Shown piece by piece: positions 11,366 through 22,873 of a stretch of DNA of 64,000 nt. Source of the DNA: Triglochin maritima (lineage: Eukaryota > Streptophyta > Magnoliopsida > Alismatales > Juncaginaceae). A program made the translations under genes and the position numbers. The notes below the pieces were generated by a model. That model was not told where the DNA came from and did no database searches. It worked only from the letters and a program-made list of their open reading frames with translations. The DNA is taken from the NCBI GenBank assembly GCA_963682175.1, contig OY821782.1:32571741-32635740 (forward strand), written 5' to 3'. Positions within the stretch are counted from its first letter, which is position 1. Each line of letters opens with the position of its first letter.

Positions 11366-11657
11366 CAATATGCCTCTAAATATAGTTCTGCTCGACAGAA
11401 GTGGAAATCTAGCAAATAGATGTTGTCCAACAGGGCCCCCCACAAGTCGCATAACTGAAATGTCATCAGGATACAAGCTCAAGTTAAATAAAAATAACAC
11501 AATGCCATTACAACACAAATTTTCAAAAAATATATCTATTAACATTGAGATTTGTTCTTTCGATGACATATGTCAAGTAATCACAAAAGTTGTGTATGGC
11601 ACCAACTTGCGCAGCAGATCCATGAAGTGGAGGAACCAACTCGGAGTTGTCCTTGTC
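11366..11657 (-). pseudogene. Exon-like segments of an unrecognised host gene, upstream part
   Basis: On the minus strand 11366-11477 is open with peptide YPDDISVMRLVGGPVGQHLF in the middle, and it would end at TTG|GTATTT once the Tekay insert is removed. A second open stretch ends near 11580 and starts after CATAG at 11657. Joined to 3137-3187 the frame stays open. I do not recognise the protein. Treat it as a possible gene relic only. Confidence 0.25.
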
Positions 11658-11667
11658 CTATGAAAAA

Positions 11668-12443
11668 TTTAAGAACAATGATATAATGTAAAAATAACAA
11701 ATATACGAAAAACATAAACTAAAAGCACGATAACTACGCATTTACTAATGTACAAAACAGAACAAGCACTACACTATTCAATTGAGATAAAAAAACATAA
11801 CATTTAAAATGTTTAAATGCAATATATATAGAAATACGATTTTGTGTGAAAAACTACAGGGCCATCTGAATAGGGCTCCTAATAACAAGTTCTTTGAAGA
11901 ATCTATGGATTTTTTTAAACCAAGATCTCTTGGATCTCTGTTTTGAATGACAAAAGTGTTTCTAATTGATCTTGGATAATATGGTATAAAACCACATTTG
12001 CTCCAAAAACATAGATTAAAAAAAGAAGCCTGTCTTTTTTTTCAAGAAAACTGTAGATTTTGTTGTCTTTTCTCTGTCACTCTCCCTCTCTTGAACCATG
12101 AAGGACCACATCTCATCTCTTCATCTTTTCTCCATTCCAACTCTCTTCCTCCTATCATCTCTCATTTGCCTTCTCCACCAAGTGAGAAACAAAGCATAAG
12201 ACACGAGAACTTGACCCAAACCCCAATCCTATTTCCTCAATAGGAGGTTGTGTGAGTACAAGAAGAAAAGGATCTTTGTTTTGTCACGCATTTGATCTGC
12301 ATTTGATCTGCCAAAACATCACGCATTTGATCTGCTATTTCTTTGTTTTGTCATTGAGATATTTCAGCTTGAGTTGTGTCTTCTTCCTATTCTTCTTTTC
12401 CTACTTGAGATGTTTGAGTAAATCATTCTTTGGTATCATTCAA
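11668..12443. other. A+T-rich sequence without recognised gene
   Basis: Poly-A and pyrimidine-rich runs. 12050-12240 looks like a C/T-rich plant leader but has no credible coding frame behind it. Confidence 0.5.
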
Positions 12444-12680
12444 CTAATCATCAAAATCTTCAAGTAAATCACTGGTATCTTCTTTGCGAATGGAATTATG
12501 CAACAGAAAACATGCTAAAATAATTTTCACTTGAGTTTGAAAAGGAAAAGACATACTCCCCCTTAATATGGCAAATTAGTGTTTGACAACCCCAAAAGTA
12601 CGCTCTATGACCATTCTCAATTGAGAGTGACGATAGTTAAAGTTCCCGACGGCGTTGGACGGTAACCAGTCACCACCTGC
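12444..12680 (-). pseudogene. PIF/Harbinger transposase, C-terminal fragment
   Basis: Read on the minus strand, this 79-codon frame has the C-terminal pattern of plant PIF/Harbinger (DDE_Tnp_4/HARBI1-like) transposases: FNYRHSQLRMVIERTFGVVK, then FAILRG, then ILACFLLHNSIRKED, ending at TAG. The RxxxERTFG block follows the last catalytic acid in this family, and LLHN is its usual C-terminal signature. One in-frame TAA lies between the first two blocks. Upstream parts with the catalytic D residues were not found, so this is a relic. It was missed as an open frame because of the stop. Confidence 0.8.
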
Positions 12681-13964
12681 AAGTCTCTTTAACAACTCAA
12701 CCTTTCTGAGAAACAAAACACCTTCCTACCTCTCTTTTTAGTAGGCACCTCCCTATCTCTTGAACCCATATTCACGAAACCCATATTTCATCCAAAACCA
12801 AAACCCAAAACCCATTTCCCCCATATTCTCATCTAAAATCCAAAATCAAATCTGGAAAAGCAAAACAGAAATCAACCCCTATTCAACCAAAATCGAATCT
12901 GGAAAGATGAAAACATATTTCTCATAATGATATATTGGCAACAAAAACTAGAAAAACTAGAAAAATGAGTAAAATCCATACTTTTGTTGTTGGTTCGTCA
13001 TCGGAGAAGAGGATCACCGGAAAAGGGAGTGACACCAAAGGAGAGGTTCACCGAAGAAGGGACCGTCATTGGAGTAGGTCGCCGGAGGAGGAGGGGTGTT
13101 GCTAGAGGGGAGTGGGTTGTTGGATGGGAGGTAGGGTTTTGTTTTGGGGTGTTTTCCTTTGGTTTCTTTTTTTGGGGGGGGGGGGGGGGGGGGAGGTGAG
13201 AAAACAAAAGAAAATATTTGGTACTAGTCCTTTTATATTATGGAAGCCAAAAGAATTCATTTTCATTTTCAATTTCTAGGGGTGACACAAACACTAGGAA
13301 AATTGTTGGTCAAACGAAATCTAATTTCATTTCCCTAGGTTTCTGGGTGCGCAAACCCCCTTTAATATAACACTGCATTAATCAAATAATAAAGAGGTGT
13401 CTTTCTAACCATGAGATTCAAAGTGTCTTGTCCTTCTATCATTTGAAGGTTTATGATATATTTTGGAGCTATGAAAATTCAAATATCCTCAATTTGTCAC
13501 ATATATTGGTAATGTCATCCTGACATTATATATGATTACATACAAGCTTACTAGATGAAAACTCAATTATTTGGCCTTATTGGCTGAGTGCTAGCGAAAC
13601 GTATTATATACACATTATACATTAAAGCTCGTTCTGTGGTGGAGATATTATTGTTGATAATTTTAAATATGAGCTCCAAGTATAATTTTTCAAGCAACAT
13701 TTTCTCTATCAAACTCACACCTCTATACAACCAAAAATCTTGAACCATTAGATTTGTGTATCAGATTCGAGTGGATATGATGTCCATGGTGAATGTCCTC
13801 ATAATGTAGAGGGAGTCGAAATGTCATTTTGATGTTATAAGTAGCACACAAGTGGTGTATGCTAATTGTATGAAAATTTAGAGATTAGAATAAGCATTTC
13901 TTTTCTTGTTTTCTACCTCCACCACTAATACCGAATATACGAGCATCATATATTTCCCACAAAC
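12681..13964. other. Non-coding stretch with a 20-base G run
   Basis: A run of 20 G lies at 13174-13193, a site where read errors or quadruplex folding are likely. 13260-13375 (with TTTCTGGGTGCGCAAACCCC) looks like a DNA-transposon end, but no matching left end was found. No gene is supported. The Copia 5' LTR should end just before 13965, but its start could not be located. Confidence 0.45.
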
Positions 13965-13976
13965 TAGTAACAGAGC
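13965..13976 (+). other. Worn primer binding site of the Copia element
   Basis: TAGTAACAGAGC matches the initiator tRNA-Met site TGGTATCAGAGC at 10 of 12 bases and lies right before the gag ATG. Confidence 0.6.
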
Positions 13977-13977
13977 C

Positions 13978-15059
13978 ATGTCGAGCTCCTGCTTGACCTC
14001 GTTTAGTCAAGTCACATTGCCCTGCCTCACGAAATCCAATTATGAAAATTGGAGCATACAAATTGGAGCATTGCTTGGCACGTAAGATGCATGTGACGTA
14101 GTTGAGAATGGCTACAAAGTGGTGGAAAAAAGGAAGATATGACGGTGGTTCAGTTGAAAGCACAAAGACAAAAGCATGCCAATGATAGAGGCACGCTCTA
14201 TGTCCTTTTTCAAGCCGTAGATGAGGCCAACTTTTAGAAGAACGTCAGAGCTAAGACTTTGAAGGAAGTTTGGGACATCTTGGAGAAGGCCTATAAAGCT
14301 GCAGATCAAGTTAGGCAAGTGCACCTACAAATGATTTGAGGCAAGGTTGAGGTAATGGGGATGAAAGAGTCGGAAGGAGTATCCGACTCTGTTACAAAAG
14401 TGCAGACCGTGGCCAATCAATTGAAGAGAAATGATGATACCTTGACCGAAGGAAGAGTAGTGGAGAAAATACTACGTTCCTTAACAGAGAGTTTCAAGAA
14501 CGTAGTATGTGCGACCGAGGAATCGAAAAATCTCAAGGAGATGTCTATCGATGATCTTGCTAGCTCGTTGGAAGCTCAAGAGCAAAGGAACAAGAAAAGG
14601 AAGCAAGAGTTACTTGAGGAGTCGCTACAAGCGAAGGTGTCGCTTAAGGAAAAGAGTCGTAGCAGCAATTATCGAGGTAGAGGTCAAGGTCGTGGTGGCT
14701 GTGGAGGTTGCAACTCCGGTAGAGGTCGTGGACATGGAGATGATGTGCGCGGTAGAGGTCGAGATCATGGAAGTTATCGGTCGAGCAAGAAGAATGTTGA
14801 GTGCTACAATTGTGGCAAGCATGGGTACTATGCTAGTGAGTGTCGGTCTTCAAAGAAGGTGGAGGAGAGTTCTAATCTTGCAACCATGGAGGAGCATGCG
14901 AGCAATAATGTTGTGTTGCTAGCAAACAAGGAGAGAGAGCCTAAGCAAGAAGGAGTATGGTACCTTGACGCGGGTGTGACAACCACATGTGCGACTATAA
15001 GCACATGTTCGCCGACTTGAAGGAAAAAGTGAACGGGCATGTCTCGTTTGATGACGCAT
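13978..15059 (+). pseudogene. Copia gag and start of protease
   Basis: ATG at 13978 begins an MSSSCLTSF-type N-terminus. Matching segments YENWSIQIGALLGT, VVENGYKVVE, then QRQKHANDRGTLY and LKEVWDILEKAY follow in shifting frames with stops. From 14355 the frame is open: the UBN2-type Gag core, an RG-rich basic stretch (about residues 105-145), and a zinc knuckle CYNCGKHGYYASEC in which the zinc-binding H is Y. The protease motif is damaged (LDAGVTTTC in place of a DSGA/DTGA-type site), and after a shift DYKHMFADLKEKVNGHVSFDD is readable up to 15055. The copy then stops where Athila element B begins. Confidence 0.85.
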
Positions 15060-16586
15060 TGATTAGTAGCATATCATACATTGCATTCATGCTATATCAT
15101 TTATTTTACACCAATTGTGTCATATTCGAGTGTTGGTTTATGGTGTTTCAGGTATTAGGTAATAAAGAAGAGAAATGAAGAGAAAATGACCGAAATGTAA
15201 GAAGAAATGACTCAAATGAAGAAAAATGAACCTGTTTGTCATGCACAAGGACCCATCTCCAAATCAGAAAGGACCCAGATGAAATCCAGAGGGACCTGAA
15301 CGCACGGAAAACATTTTGGGAGCAAAAATCCCTCAATAGCATGATCTTGAAGAGTATTTGGGCAATTAAGACCAAACGTGCTCAAACCAGCTGACCAGGA
15401 GTGCACCTCACATTTAAAAAAACATCAATTAAGATACTGAGCAAGTTTGGGGCGGATCAATTTTGTCCAAATTTTCTCAAATTTCAAACATGGTTGAGAT
15501 TTGATTAATTGGGTGCACTAGACTATAGAGAGTTATTACAGCCATCAGATTGCTTCTAGATCCATCCAAACCCTTATTTATTCTATAAATACCATTATAA
15601 TCCCTCCTCTCCCCTTCTTCTTGCTTCCTCCATTAGTTTAGGTTTATTTTACTGCTCATTAGTGTAAAAAGGAGGAGAAAAGGAAATCTTGTAATCTTTC
15701 ATTTCAATCTTGTTTAATTATTGTTCTTTACATTGACGTCTTCCATTTGATGCAATTTCCTTTATGTTTGATGTTTGCCTAATATAGTTTTCTTCATTTC
15801 CATTATGATTTTGGGTTGTTTTTATGTTTTCTTGAGTTTAGTGATGATTAGGGAGTAGTCCATCCCCATTAGGAGGTGGAGAAGAAGGTGATATGATTAT
15901 GTAATGTATTAGTGTGTGTGTTAATCCTAACCCTTGAACCTGACATGAGTTCCATGACCATTGAATGACATTTTCACTCTTATCTTTGATGTGCTAATGA
16001 TCTTGAGTGATGCTTAGCACATGCTTAGATTAGTGGGTCTATTTTACGGCGAATGATGAGGTGAGGATAAGGATGAAGTGGATAAGGAGAAAACATAACA
16101 TGTGTATGCTTGTGCTCATGTTGGCATCATCCCAATTATTGTCTTGTATGTTTTAAGATTGTGTTAAATCTTATTTTATGTGGAGACATACATGGTGTTT
16201 GGTCATTAAGCATGTGCTCATATTAGCCTCATTTCAATTATTGTATTGTATGTTTCAATAATAATATTTTATCTTATTACATGCAGAGACAAAGTTGGAT
16301 TTGGTTTTATGGATTTCATGTATTACATGTTGTGAGGAGCACCAATGAACACACACACGTACACATATTCTCATTTCCGCATTCTTTCTCTACCCTCTAA
16401 GGGGTTTATTTTTATCGTTTGTTTTCTGATTTAGTACGCGTCGTAGTCTAATTCGATCTCATATGTCTCATCTCCATTCCCACTCGAGTATTGTGAACTT
16501 TGACTCGCACGTGCTTCTTAGGGACACGATCCGTACTTGCCACGTCTTCACCGACGTTGTGCACTTGCGGTATTATAATTGCATCA
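15060..16586 (+). repeat. 5' LTR of Athila-type element B
   Basis: It starts TGATTAG and ends GCATCA, and it matches 48986-50606 along most of its length. TATA box TATAAATA lies at 15584-15591 and the C/T-rich start region follows. The last 100 bp carry the conserved Athila LTR tail (ACTTGCCAC..GTTGTGCACTTGCGG). No matching 5-bp duplication is seen at the two outer ends (CGCAT before, TAGAG after 50606). Confidence 0.85.
15584..15591 (+). promoter_or_regulatory. TATA box of the element B LTR
   Basis: TATAAATA; the partner in the far 3' LTR is the same sequence at 49553-49560. It is followed by C/T-rich sequence (CCCTCCTCTCCCC). Confidence 0.6.
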
Positions 16587-16596
16587 ATCACGTTTT

Positions 16597-16614
16597 TGAA
16601 GACATTGTCGGGGA
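16597..16614 (+). other. Degenerate tRNA-Asp primer site of element B
   Basis: TGAAGACATTGTCGGGGA resembles the Athila site TGGCGCCGTTGCCGGGGA, the complement of the plant tRNA-Asp 3' end, at 13 of 18 bases. Position just inside the LTR supports it. Confidence 0.65.
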
Positions 16615-17820
16615 GCCATTTTCGTCGTTGAGTTCACGATTTTGGTAGGGTTTTGTTTTTGTTTTTATGTTTTTCTTTTCTCTTTTGGTTACTAGTACGG
16701 GTTACAAGTGGACATGGCGATCCATAGGAGCGTGCTGGTGACCATAATCCCCATGCAATTTGCCAGTAGCAGATTTGGATCCGCCACTGGTGGCTCTGGT
16801 GAGTTGTTTTCAATTTCTATTTTTACAGTAGCTTCATGTTCCTATTTCTAGTTGTTTACTTCCACTGTTTATGCCATGTATGCTCTGTTTAAGTGTCAGT
16901 AATTAATTTGGCTTGTATGTCCCCTTTCTAAGACAACTTGGACCCTAAAATTCAAAGCAAAAGAGTATATGAATGCCATCTAGGTCATGCACAATACATA
17001 CGCCTTGCTTGCATATTCTTCTTCCTTTGCTTTAATTCTTGTTGTCTATTGTTGGCGTGTGGTTCGTGCACCCGTTCTGTCATTCATGCATGGTTAGAGC
17101 ATGCATTGGTTAGTAGGGTGCATCAGGATAAGAGTGAAGTCAGTAATTGTATGGTGTGTTGATTTCTAGCTTAGGATTCAAAACAACCTAAGGGGCCCGT
17201 CCTGTACAAGATAAGGTGGGGGATTTCATCACCCTTTCCTTAGCCCCAAAAATCACTTCTAATTAAGACCCTTAATCTAAAAGCAAATAGACATTGACCC
17301 CTAAGGACCTAGGACGCATTAGGAGAGTCATCCGGTCACGACCATCATAGCCTGATCAGTGTCACCCACTTTGTCTATAGTAGAAGAGACGAGATCTCCG
17401 GATATGTGAGCTTCTCGTGTCCACTTTGTTATAGCCTGATTGACTTCGCCACTTTGACCGTAGAAGATTGTGGCTCACTTGCTGGGCTCTCTGGTCTTCG
17501 TCGTATGGAGGTGAGGCATGTTGTGGTCGCGTGTCCTCGTAGTTAGGCGTCGTCTAACTGTAAGTTCCTATAGTGACCTTAGGTTGTTGAGCCGTGTTTG
17601 GGAGATTAGGCTTCTACCCTTACCCACTACCCACGCTAGATCTAGGGATTCTCCATTCTCATCGGAGTCTTATCCTCCTCCATATTCTTCAATTAGTCTC
17701 CTCCTCTGATTACACATTCTGTCGTGTGTAGTTTTTTTGAGTCGAGTGGAGTGTTTTATGTGAGGTTGGGCTCATTTTGGTGAGAGTGTTTGACTTGAGA
17801 GAGTGCATTTTTCTTCTGAG
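16615..17820 (+). other. Element B leader
   Basis: Untranslated leader of an Athila-type element. It matches the leaders of E (21972-22740 and 45072-46944) and, in reverse, those of C (42420-43519) and D (28945-30020). No coding frame is supported. Confidence 0.75.
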
Positions 17821-19071
17821 ATGGACGATCTAGGTGATCGCCCATCTTCGCATCGAGCTCCTTTAGAGCACGAGGCCGAGTTGTCTCATGGAGGTGGGGG
17901 AGACCGGGTTCCATACATGGAGTTTCTCAGTCCACTCCCACCACCACGTAGACCTCCTCCTCATCCTCCTCTAACTATAGAGGAAGAGGGTTCCGGTCAG
18001 GATTGAGTTCTGGGTGCACCACCACCTTTAACTCGACATGATCGACTGATGACTCTGTGGGAGCGGACCCATCCTGTTCGGGCCGCACAGCCGTCTTGTA
18101 TAATTCTCCTCCCTGCTCGCAGGAACAACTATGAGTTAAAACCTCAATATGTGAGCATGCTTCCTACCTTCACATTCAATAAGGAGGATCCATATATCTT
18201 TATATGTGAATTCGAGGAGGTATGCTCCATGTTAAAGCTTCAACAACTTGATGAGGAGTCCGTCTGGTTGAGGATGATTTCTTTCGCGTTGAAGTATAAC
18301 GCGAATAAATGGACGTACAACCTCCCAACGAACTTGATTCGGTCTTTGGATGAATTTGTAACCATTTTTCTGAAGAGATTCTTCCCCCAAAGGAAGACTG
18401 AACAGATACAACATCAGATACATCAAATATATTAGACTGAGGTCGAATTGTTTCATGCTTTCTTGGAGAGATTCAATGACCTTCTCCTGCAGTGCCCTCA
18501 TCATGGACTTGAGCTATGGCAGTTGTGCCAGATTGTTTATGAGGGCCCCTACTACAACACTCGCATATTGTTGGAGTCGATGTGTAAGGGTGATTTCTAA
18601 ATGAAACCCCTCGATGAGGCATGTGACACTTTTGATTTAATGGCTGAACATACCCTTGAGTGGGATACCATGAGAGAGCCTCCAGCCGCCAGGTCTTCTA
18701 GTCGAACTGGATCATACCAAGTTGAGTCAACTATCGTGTCTGAGGTGAAAATGACTGCTCTCATGCGTAGGATTGAGAATTTAGAGTTGGATCGAGCTTC
18801 TGTAGCTCAGGTTGCTAATCCCGTTTGTAGTAGGTGCGGACTCACGGGACATAGTGACCTAGAATGTGCTTACGCTCCAAGCGATACTGAGCATGCAAAT
18901 GCGATGTATCAACAACGACCCTGTAATGACCCGTACAATCACTCCTACAACCTGGGATGACAAAACCACCATAACTTCTCTTGGGGGCCTAGTGGGGGTC
19001 ATGGTCAGAGCTCGCACTTGCACTCTCAACCTTAACCCTCACCTTATGACCCTCCACGCCCATCGGTGACC
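17821..19071 (+). pseudogene. Athila-type gag (element B)
   Basis: ATG at 17821 starts MDDLGDRPSSHRAPLEHE, the same N-terminus as in C. One frame runs through the whole gene but carries stops at 18004 (TGA), 18433 (TAG), 18598 (TAA) and 18958 (TGA). The Gag core is clear from about 18049 to 18590 (PSCIILLPAR, LPTFTFNKEDPYIF, FEEVCSMLKLQQL, LKRFFPQ, CPHHGLELWQLCQIVYEG). The zinc knuckle CSRCGLTGHSDLEC near 18830 is intact. The end is cut by the inserted LTR fragment at 19072. All damage looks like point mutation, often C to T. Confidence 0.88.
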
Positions 19072-19403
19072 TGTAGGATCTAATGTGCCCTAGGATTAGT
19101 CTAAAAGGGAGTGAATAGACAAATTATGATCTTTAAAATACTAAGCAATATGAAGCAAGAAAAAATTAATCTAAAGGGAAACGAGAAGCAAATCACGACA
19201 CGAATGTATAGAGGTTTGAATCCAACCACCGGATCCTAGTCCTCTCTTACGAATTGCTCGAGCTCGAGCAACTTCGCGTCCTCCACTAATCTGATATCTG
19301 TTCCGGTCCGAGATCAAACCTTTACACTTCAAGCTTTGCAAACACCCTCGCTAAGCTTGGACCACCTTCTCACAATACGAGACGTGCTTCACACCGGAAG
19401 CTG
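19072..19403 (-). repeat. Fragment of a G-type LTR inside element B
   Basis: Read on the minus strand this is the end of an LTR related to element G: CTTGAAGTGTAAA, GAGCAATTCGTAAGAG, GGACTAGGATCCG, CATTAGATCCTACA. It shows the true LTR end (CCTACA), which is mutated to CCTAGA in G. It also spans the point where G carries a CACTA element, and here that site is empty (about 19370-19393). Confidence 0.75.
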
Positions 19404-21677
19404 GTGAAATGCGATGTGCATTGGGACAAAGTTGTTAAGGTGCTTAGGCAAGTGAAATACAAGGACACAAGTTGTCCAAATGTTTCTTGTGTGATTGGTA
19501 ATGTGGCAATTCGTCAAGCTCTATTGGATTTGGAAGCATCTATGAGCCTCCTTCCCTACTTTGTCTATGTCAACCTTGGAATAGACGATCTTAAGCAAAC
19601 GAGGACTACCCTCCTGTTGGCTGACAGATCTGTCAAGATTACACGTGGAAGTGTAGAGGATGTCCTTATTAAAGTGACCGAGTTCATATTCCCAGTTGAT
19701 TTCATCATCTTGGATACTGAACCTGTGTCCAACCCACAAGAACAAATTCCAGTGATCCTTGGGAGGCCATTTCTCGCGACATCTAATGCTATGATCAATT
19801 GTCGTAATCGCCTGATGAGGTTATCTTTTAGCCACCTCATGGTGGATTTCAACATCTTTAATCTTGGTAAGCAACTTGGGTTCTTCGACGATCTAGTCAG
19901 AGCCAATTTCATTCAGGACACGGATGAGCATGAGTCAATGGGTATGTTCAAATCACATCAACATATTATTGAGGTGCCCAATGACCAGGTTGCGATTGAA
20001 GATGATTTTGAGGAATCCACATCTGAATTTCGTGATAAAGAGGAACATTTGGGTGCCTTCTCTTCTTATTCTGTGGCCCTTGAGACACTTAAGATTAACT
20101 CTAAATCCAACAAGGACCCATCTCTGGTCGAGCTTAAACCGCTCCTCGATAACCTAAAGTTCATATTCTTGGGGGATAATGAGACATTACCACTCACTAT
20201 TGCTTCCAATCTTGATAAAGACCAGGAAGCTACCCTTAAGTCAGTTCTTTTGGAGAACAAAGAGGCTACCGGGTGGTCCTTGAAGGACATCAAGGGAATA
20301 AGCCATGGTATTGTCCTGCATCGGATCAACATGGAAGAGAATTGTAGGCCCCTCCGAGACCCACAACGAAGATTGAATCCTGTACTGAAAGAAGTCATCC
20401 GAAAGAATGTTCTAAAGTGCTTGGATCATGGTATCATATATCCCATTTTTGATAGTTCGTAGGTGAGTCTTGTCCATGTGGTTCCCAAGAAGTTAGGCAT
20501 GACAGTTGTTGAGAATGATCTTATACCAACTCGCCTGCAAACTGGCTGGCGAGTTTGCGTTGATTATCGCAAGCTCAATGCGGCAATGCAGAAAGATCAT
20601 TTCACGTTGCCATTCATTGATCAGATGTTGGAAAGGTTAGCTGGACACGAATACTATTGTTTTCTTGATGGATACTCTGGCTAAATCAAATTCCCATTGC
20701 CCCGATGACCAAGAGAAAACCACATTTACATGTCCCTTTGGAACTTGCTTACCGTCTCATGCCCTTTAGGTTATGTAATGCGCCGACAACGTTTCAGAGG
20801 TGTATGATTACTATCTTCTCAGATATGGTGGACCGTTTCCTTGAGATTTTCATGGACGTCCATATTTGGCGCTTCCTTCGATGAGTGCCTTCATCACTTG
20901 AGCCTTGTCCTCAAACAATACCTTGAGAAGAACCTCACTATTAATTGGGTGAAATGTCACTTTATGGTAAAGCGAGGGATCATACTTGGACATGTGGTCT
21001 CAAGTAGGAGAATGAAGGTTGATCCCGCCAAAGTGGGTCTTATTGCTTATCTCTCACCGCCACGTAATGTGAAGGATATCCGTGCCTTTTTGGGGGCATG
21101 TTGGATTTTATCAGTGGTTCATTTGGGATTTAGTAAGATTGCTCGACGACTCACCGCTTTGTTGGCTAAGGATGCCATTTTTGAGTTCACATCGGATTGC
21201 CACCATTTTTGTTTTGACATTGAAGAAAGAGCTGACTTCGACTCCCATAATTAAGTCACCGGTGTGGACTGAACCCTTTGAGTTGATGTGTGATGCATTT
21301 GACTTCGCTGTAGGGGAAGTGCTTCGACAATGATTGGACAAATTGCTTTATGTGATCTACTATGCCAGTAGAACACTTAATGATGCCCAATTGAACTACA
21401 CTATGACCGAGAAAGAATTCTTAGTGATCATATTCTCTTTGGAGAAATTCTGGTTGTACTTGATTGGTCCCACGTGATAATCTATTCTGATCACACAACC
21501 ATCAAGAATCTCAAGGCCAAGAAAGATGCTAACTCTTGACTTTTGAGATGGATGTTGATGTAACAAGAATTTGATCTCGAGATTCAGGATAAAAAATTGT
21601 GTGAAAATGTTGTAGCAGACCACTTGTCTCGCCTTGAGACGACCAACCCATATGACCAAATTATTAATGACAAATTT
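19404..21677 (+). pseudogene. Athila protease, RT and RNase H (element B)
   Basis: 19404-20462 holds the protease region (ALLDLEASMSLLPYFVY, where C has DLGAS) with VILGRPFLATSNA behind it, then the linker ELKPLLDNLKF. RT follows in several frames: GWRVCVDYRKLNAA, LPFIDQMLERLAGHEYYCF, LDGYSG, then CPFGT and a damaged catalytic site (FMDVHIW where C has FMDDF). Connection and RNase H continue to RLETTNPYDQIINDKFG near 21677. Integrase and the 3' end are missing. The sequence then jumps into the middle of an LTR. Compared with C, 52 codons are missing around 19450. Confidence 0.87.
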
Positions 21678-21943
21678 GGATGATAATGTTTTATCTTATT
21701 TCATGTGGAGACAAAGTTGGATTTAGTTTGTATGGATTTCATGTATTACAGATTGTGATGAGCACCAATGAACACACACACGTACATATATTCTCATTTC
21801 TGATTTCACACGCATCGTAATCCGACCTGTTTTTTCCTACTCGAGTATTGTAGATTCTGACATGCACACGCTTCTTGTAAACTTGACCCGTACTTGCCAC
21901 CGCTACATCGCGGTTGTGCTCTTGCGGTATTATAAGTGAATCA
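21678..21943 (+). repeat. Truncated LTR (last 266 bp), start of element E
   Basis: It matches the last part of the B and E LTRs (compare 16265-16586 and 50275-50606) and ends TGAATCA directly before a good primer site. It is the remnant of the 5' LTR of E joined to the broken end of B. Confidence 0.85.
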
Positions 21944-21953
21944 ATCAAGTTTT

Positions 21954-21971
21954 TGGCGTCGTTGCTGGGAA
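21954..21971 (+). other. tRNA-Asp primer site of element E
   Basis: TGGCGTCGTTGCTGGGAA differs from the Athila tRNA-Asp site by three bases and lies 10 bp inside the LTR. Confidence 0.85.
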
Positions 21972-22740
21972 TGCTATTTTCGTAGTCGAGTTCACCATTT
22001 CTGTAGGGGTTTTCTTTTGTTTTTACATTTTTCTCTGTTTTGGTTACTGGAAGGGGTTACAAGTTGACAGAGCAACCCACAAAGGCTTAGGAGCATGCTA
22101 GTAAATTCGGGGGACCAGAATCCCCAAAATGTCCACTAGTAACGAATTTTGATCCACCACTGGCGACTCTGATGAGCCATTTTTCAAATCTATTTTTATA
22201 GTAGCTTTCTTGCCTATTTTTAGTCATTTACTTCCATTGTTTATGCCATGTATGCTATGTTCAAGTGTCCATAATTAATTTGGCTAGCATGACCCATTGT
22301 TAAGACAACTTGGATCCTAAAACTCAAAGCAAAAAGATTAGATTATTTTTCATCTAGGTCATGCATCATCTGTAGACCTTGCACGTACATTGTCTTACTT
22401 CACTTTAATTTCTTGTTGTCGATTGTTGGCGTAATGTACGTGCACCCGTTCACTCATTCATGCATGGTTATATCATGCATTAGTTGGTATGGTGCACCAG
22501 GACAAGAGTGAGACGAGTGATTGATTGATGTGTTGTTTTCTAACTTAGGATTCAAAACAACCTGAGGGGCCCTCGTCTTGTACAAGATAAGGTGTGAGAT
22601 TTCATCACCCTTTCCTTTGCCCTAAAAATCATACTAATAAAACAACCTTAATCTAAACTGAAGTAGACATTGACTCCTAGGGTTCGAGCGCACTTAGGAG
22701 ACAGTCCCATTCTCGACGTCATGGCCTGAACGTTGTTGGT

Positions 22741-22873
22741 TGATTCAGTTATAATAACCGCAAGTTCACGATCGCGTTGAAGCGGTGGCAAATACGGGTC
22801 GATCCACAGGGAGGTGTGTCGACTTTGGTTAGTTCGTAGGCGAGTGGGAAACAAGATGGAAGAAAAGGTGTAA
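22741..22873 (-). repeat. Element C 3' LTR, first piece
   Basis: TGATTCAGTTATAATAACCG at the left edge is the inverse end of the C LTR (same as 43548 onward). It is cut by element D at 22874 and resumes at 31461. Confidence 0.9.
22869..22873 (+). repeat. Target duplication of element D (TGTAA / TGTGA)
   Basis: TGTAA before 22874 pairs with TGTGA at 31461-31465. The uninterrupted C LTR at 43678 reads GTGTGATTACAC, so TGTGA is the original and the left copy has one mutation. Confidence 0.88.

Noticed and set aside
14509..14922. 137-codon frame overlapping the Copia gag
   Set aside because: Shadow of the gag frame at 14355-15020, which has the Gag core and zinc knuckle.
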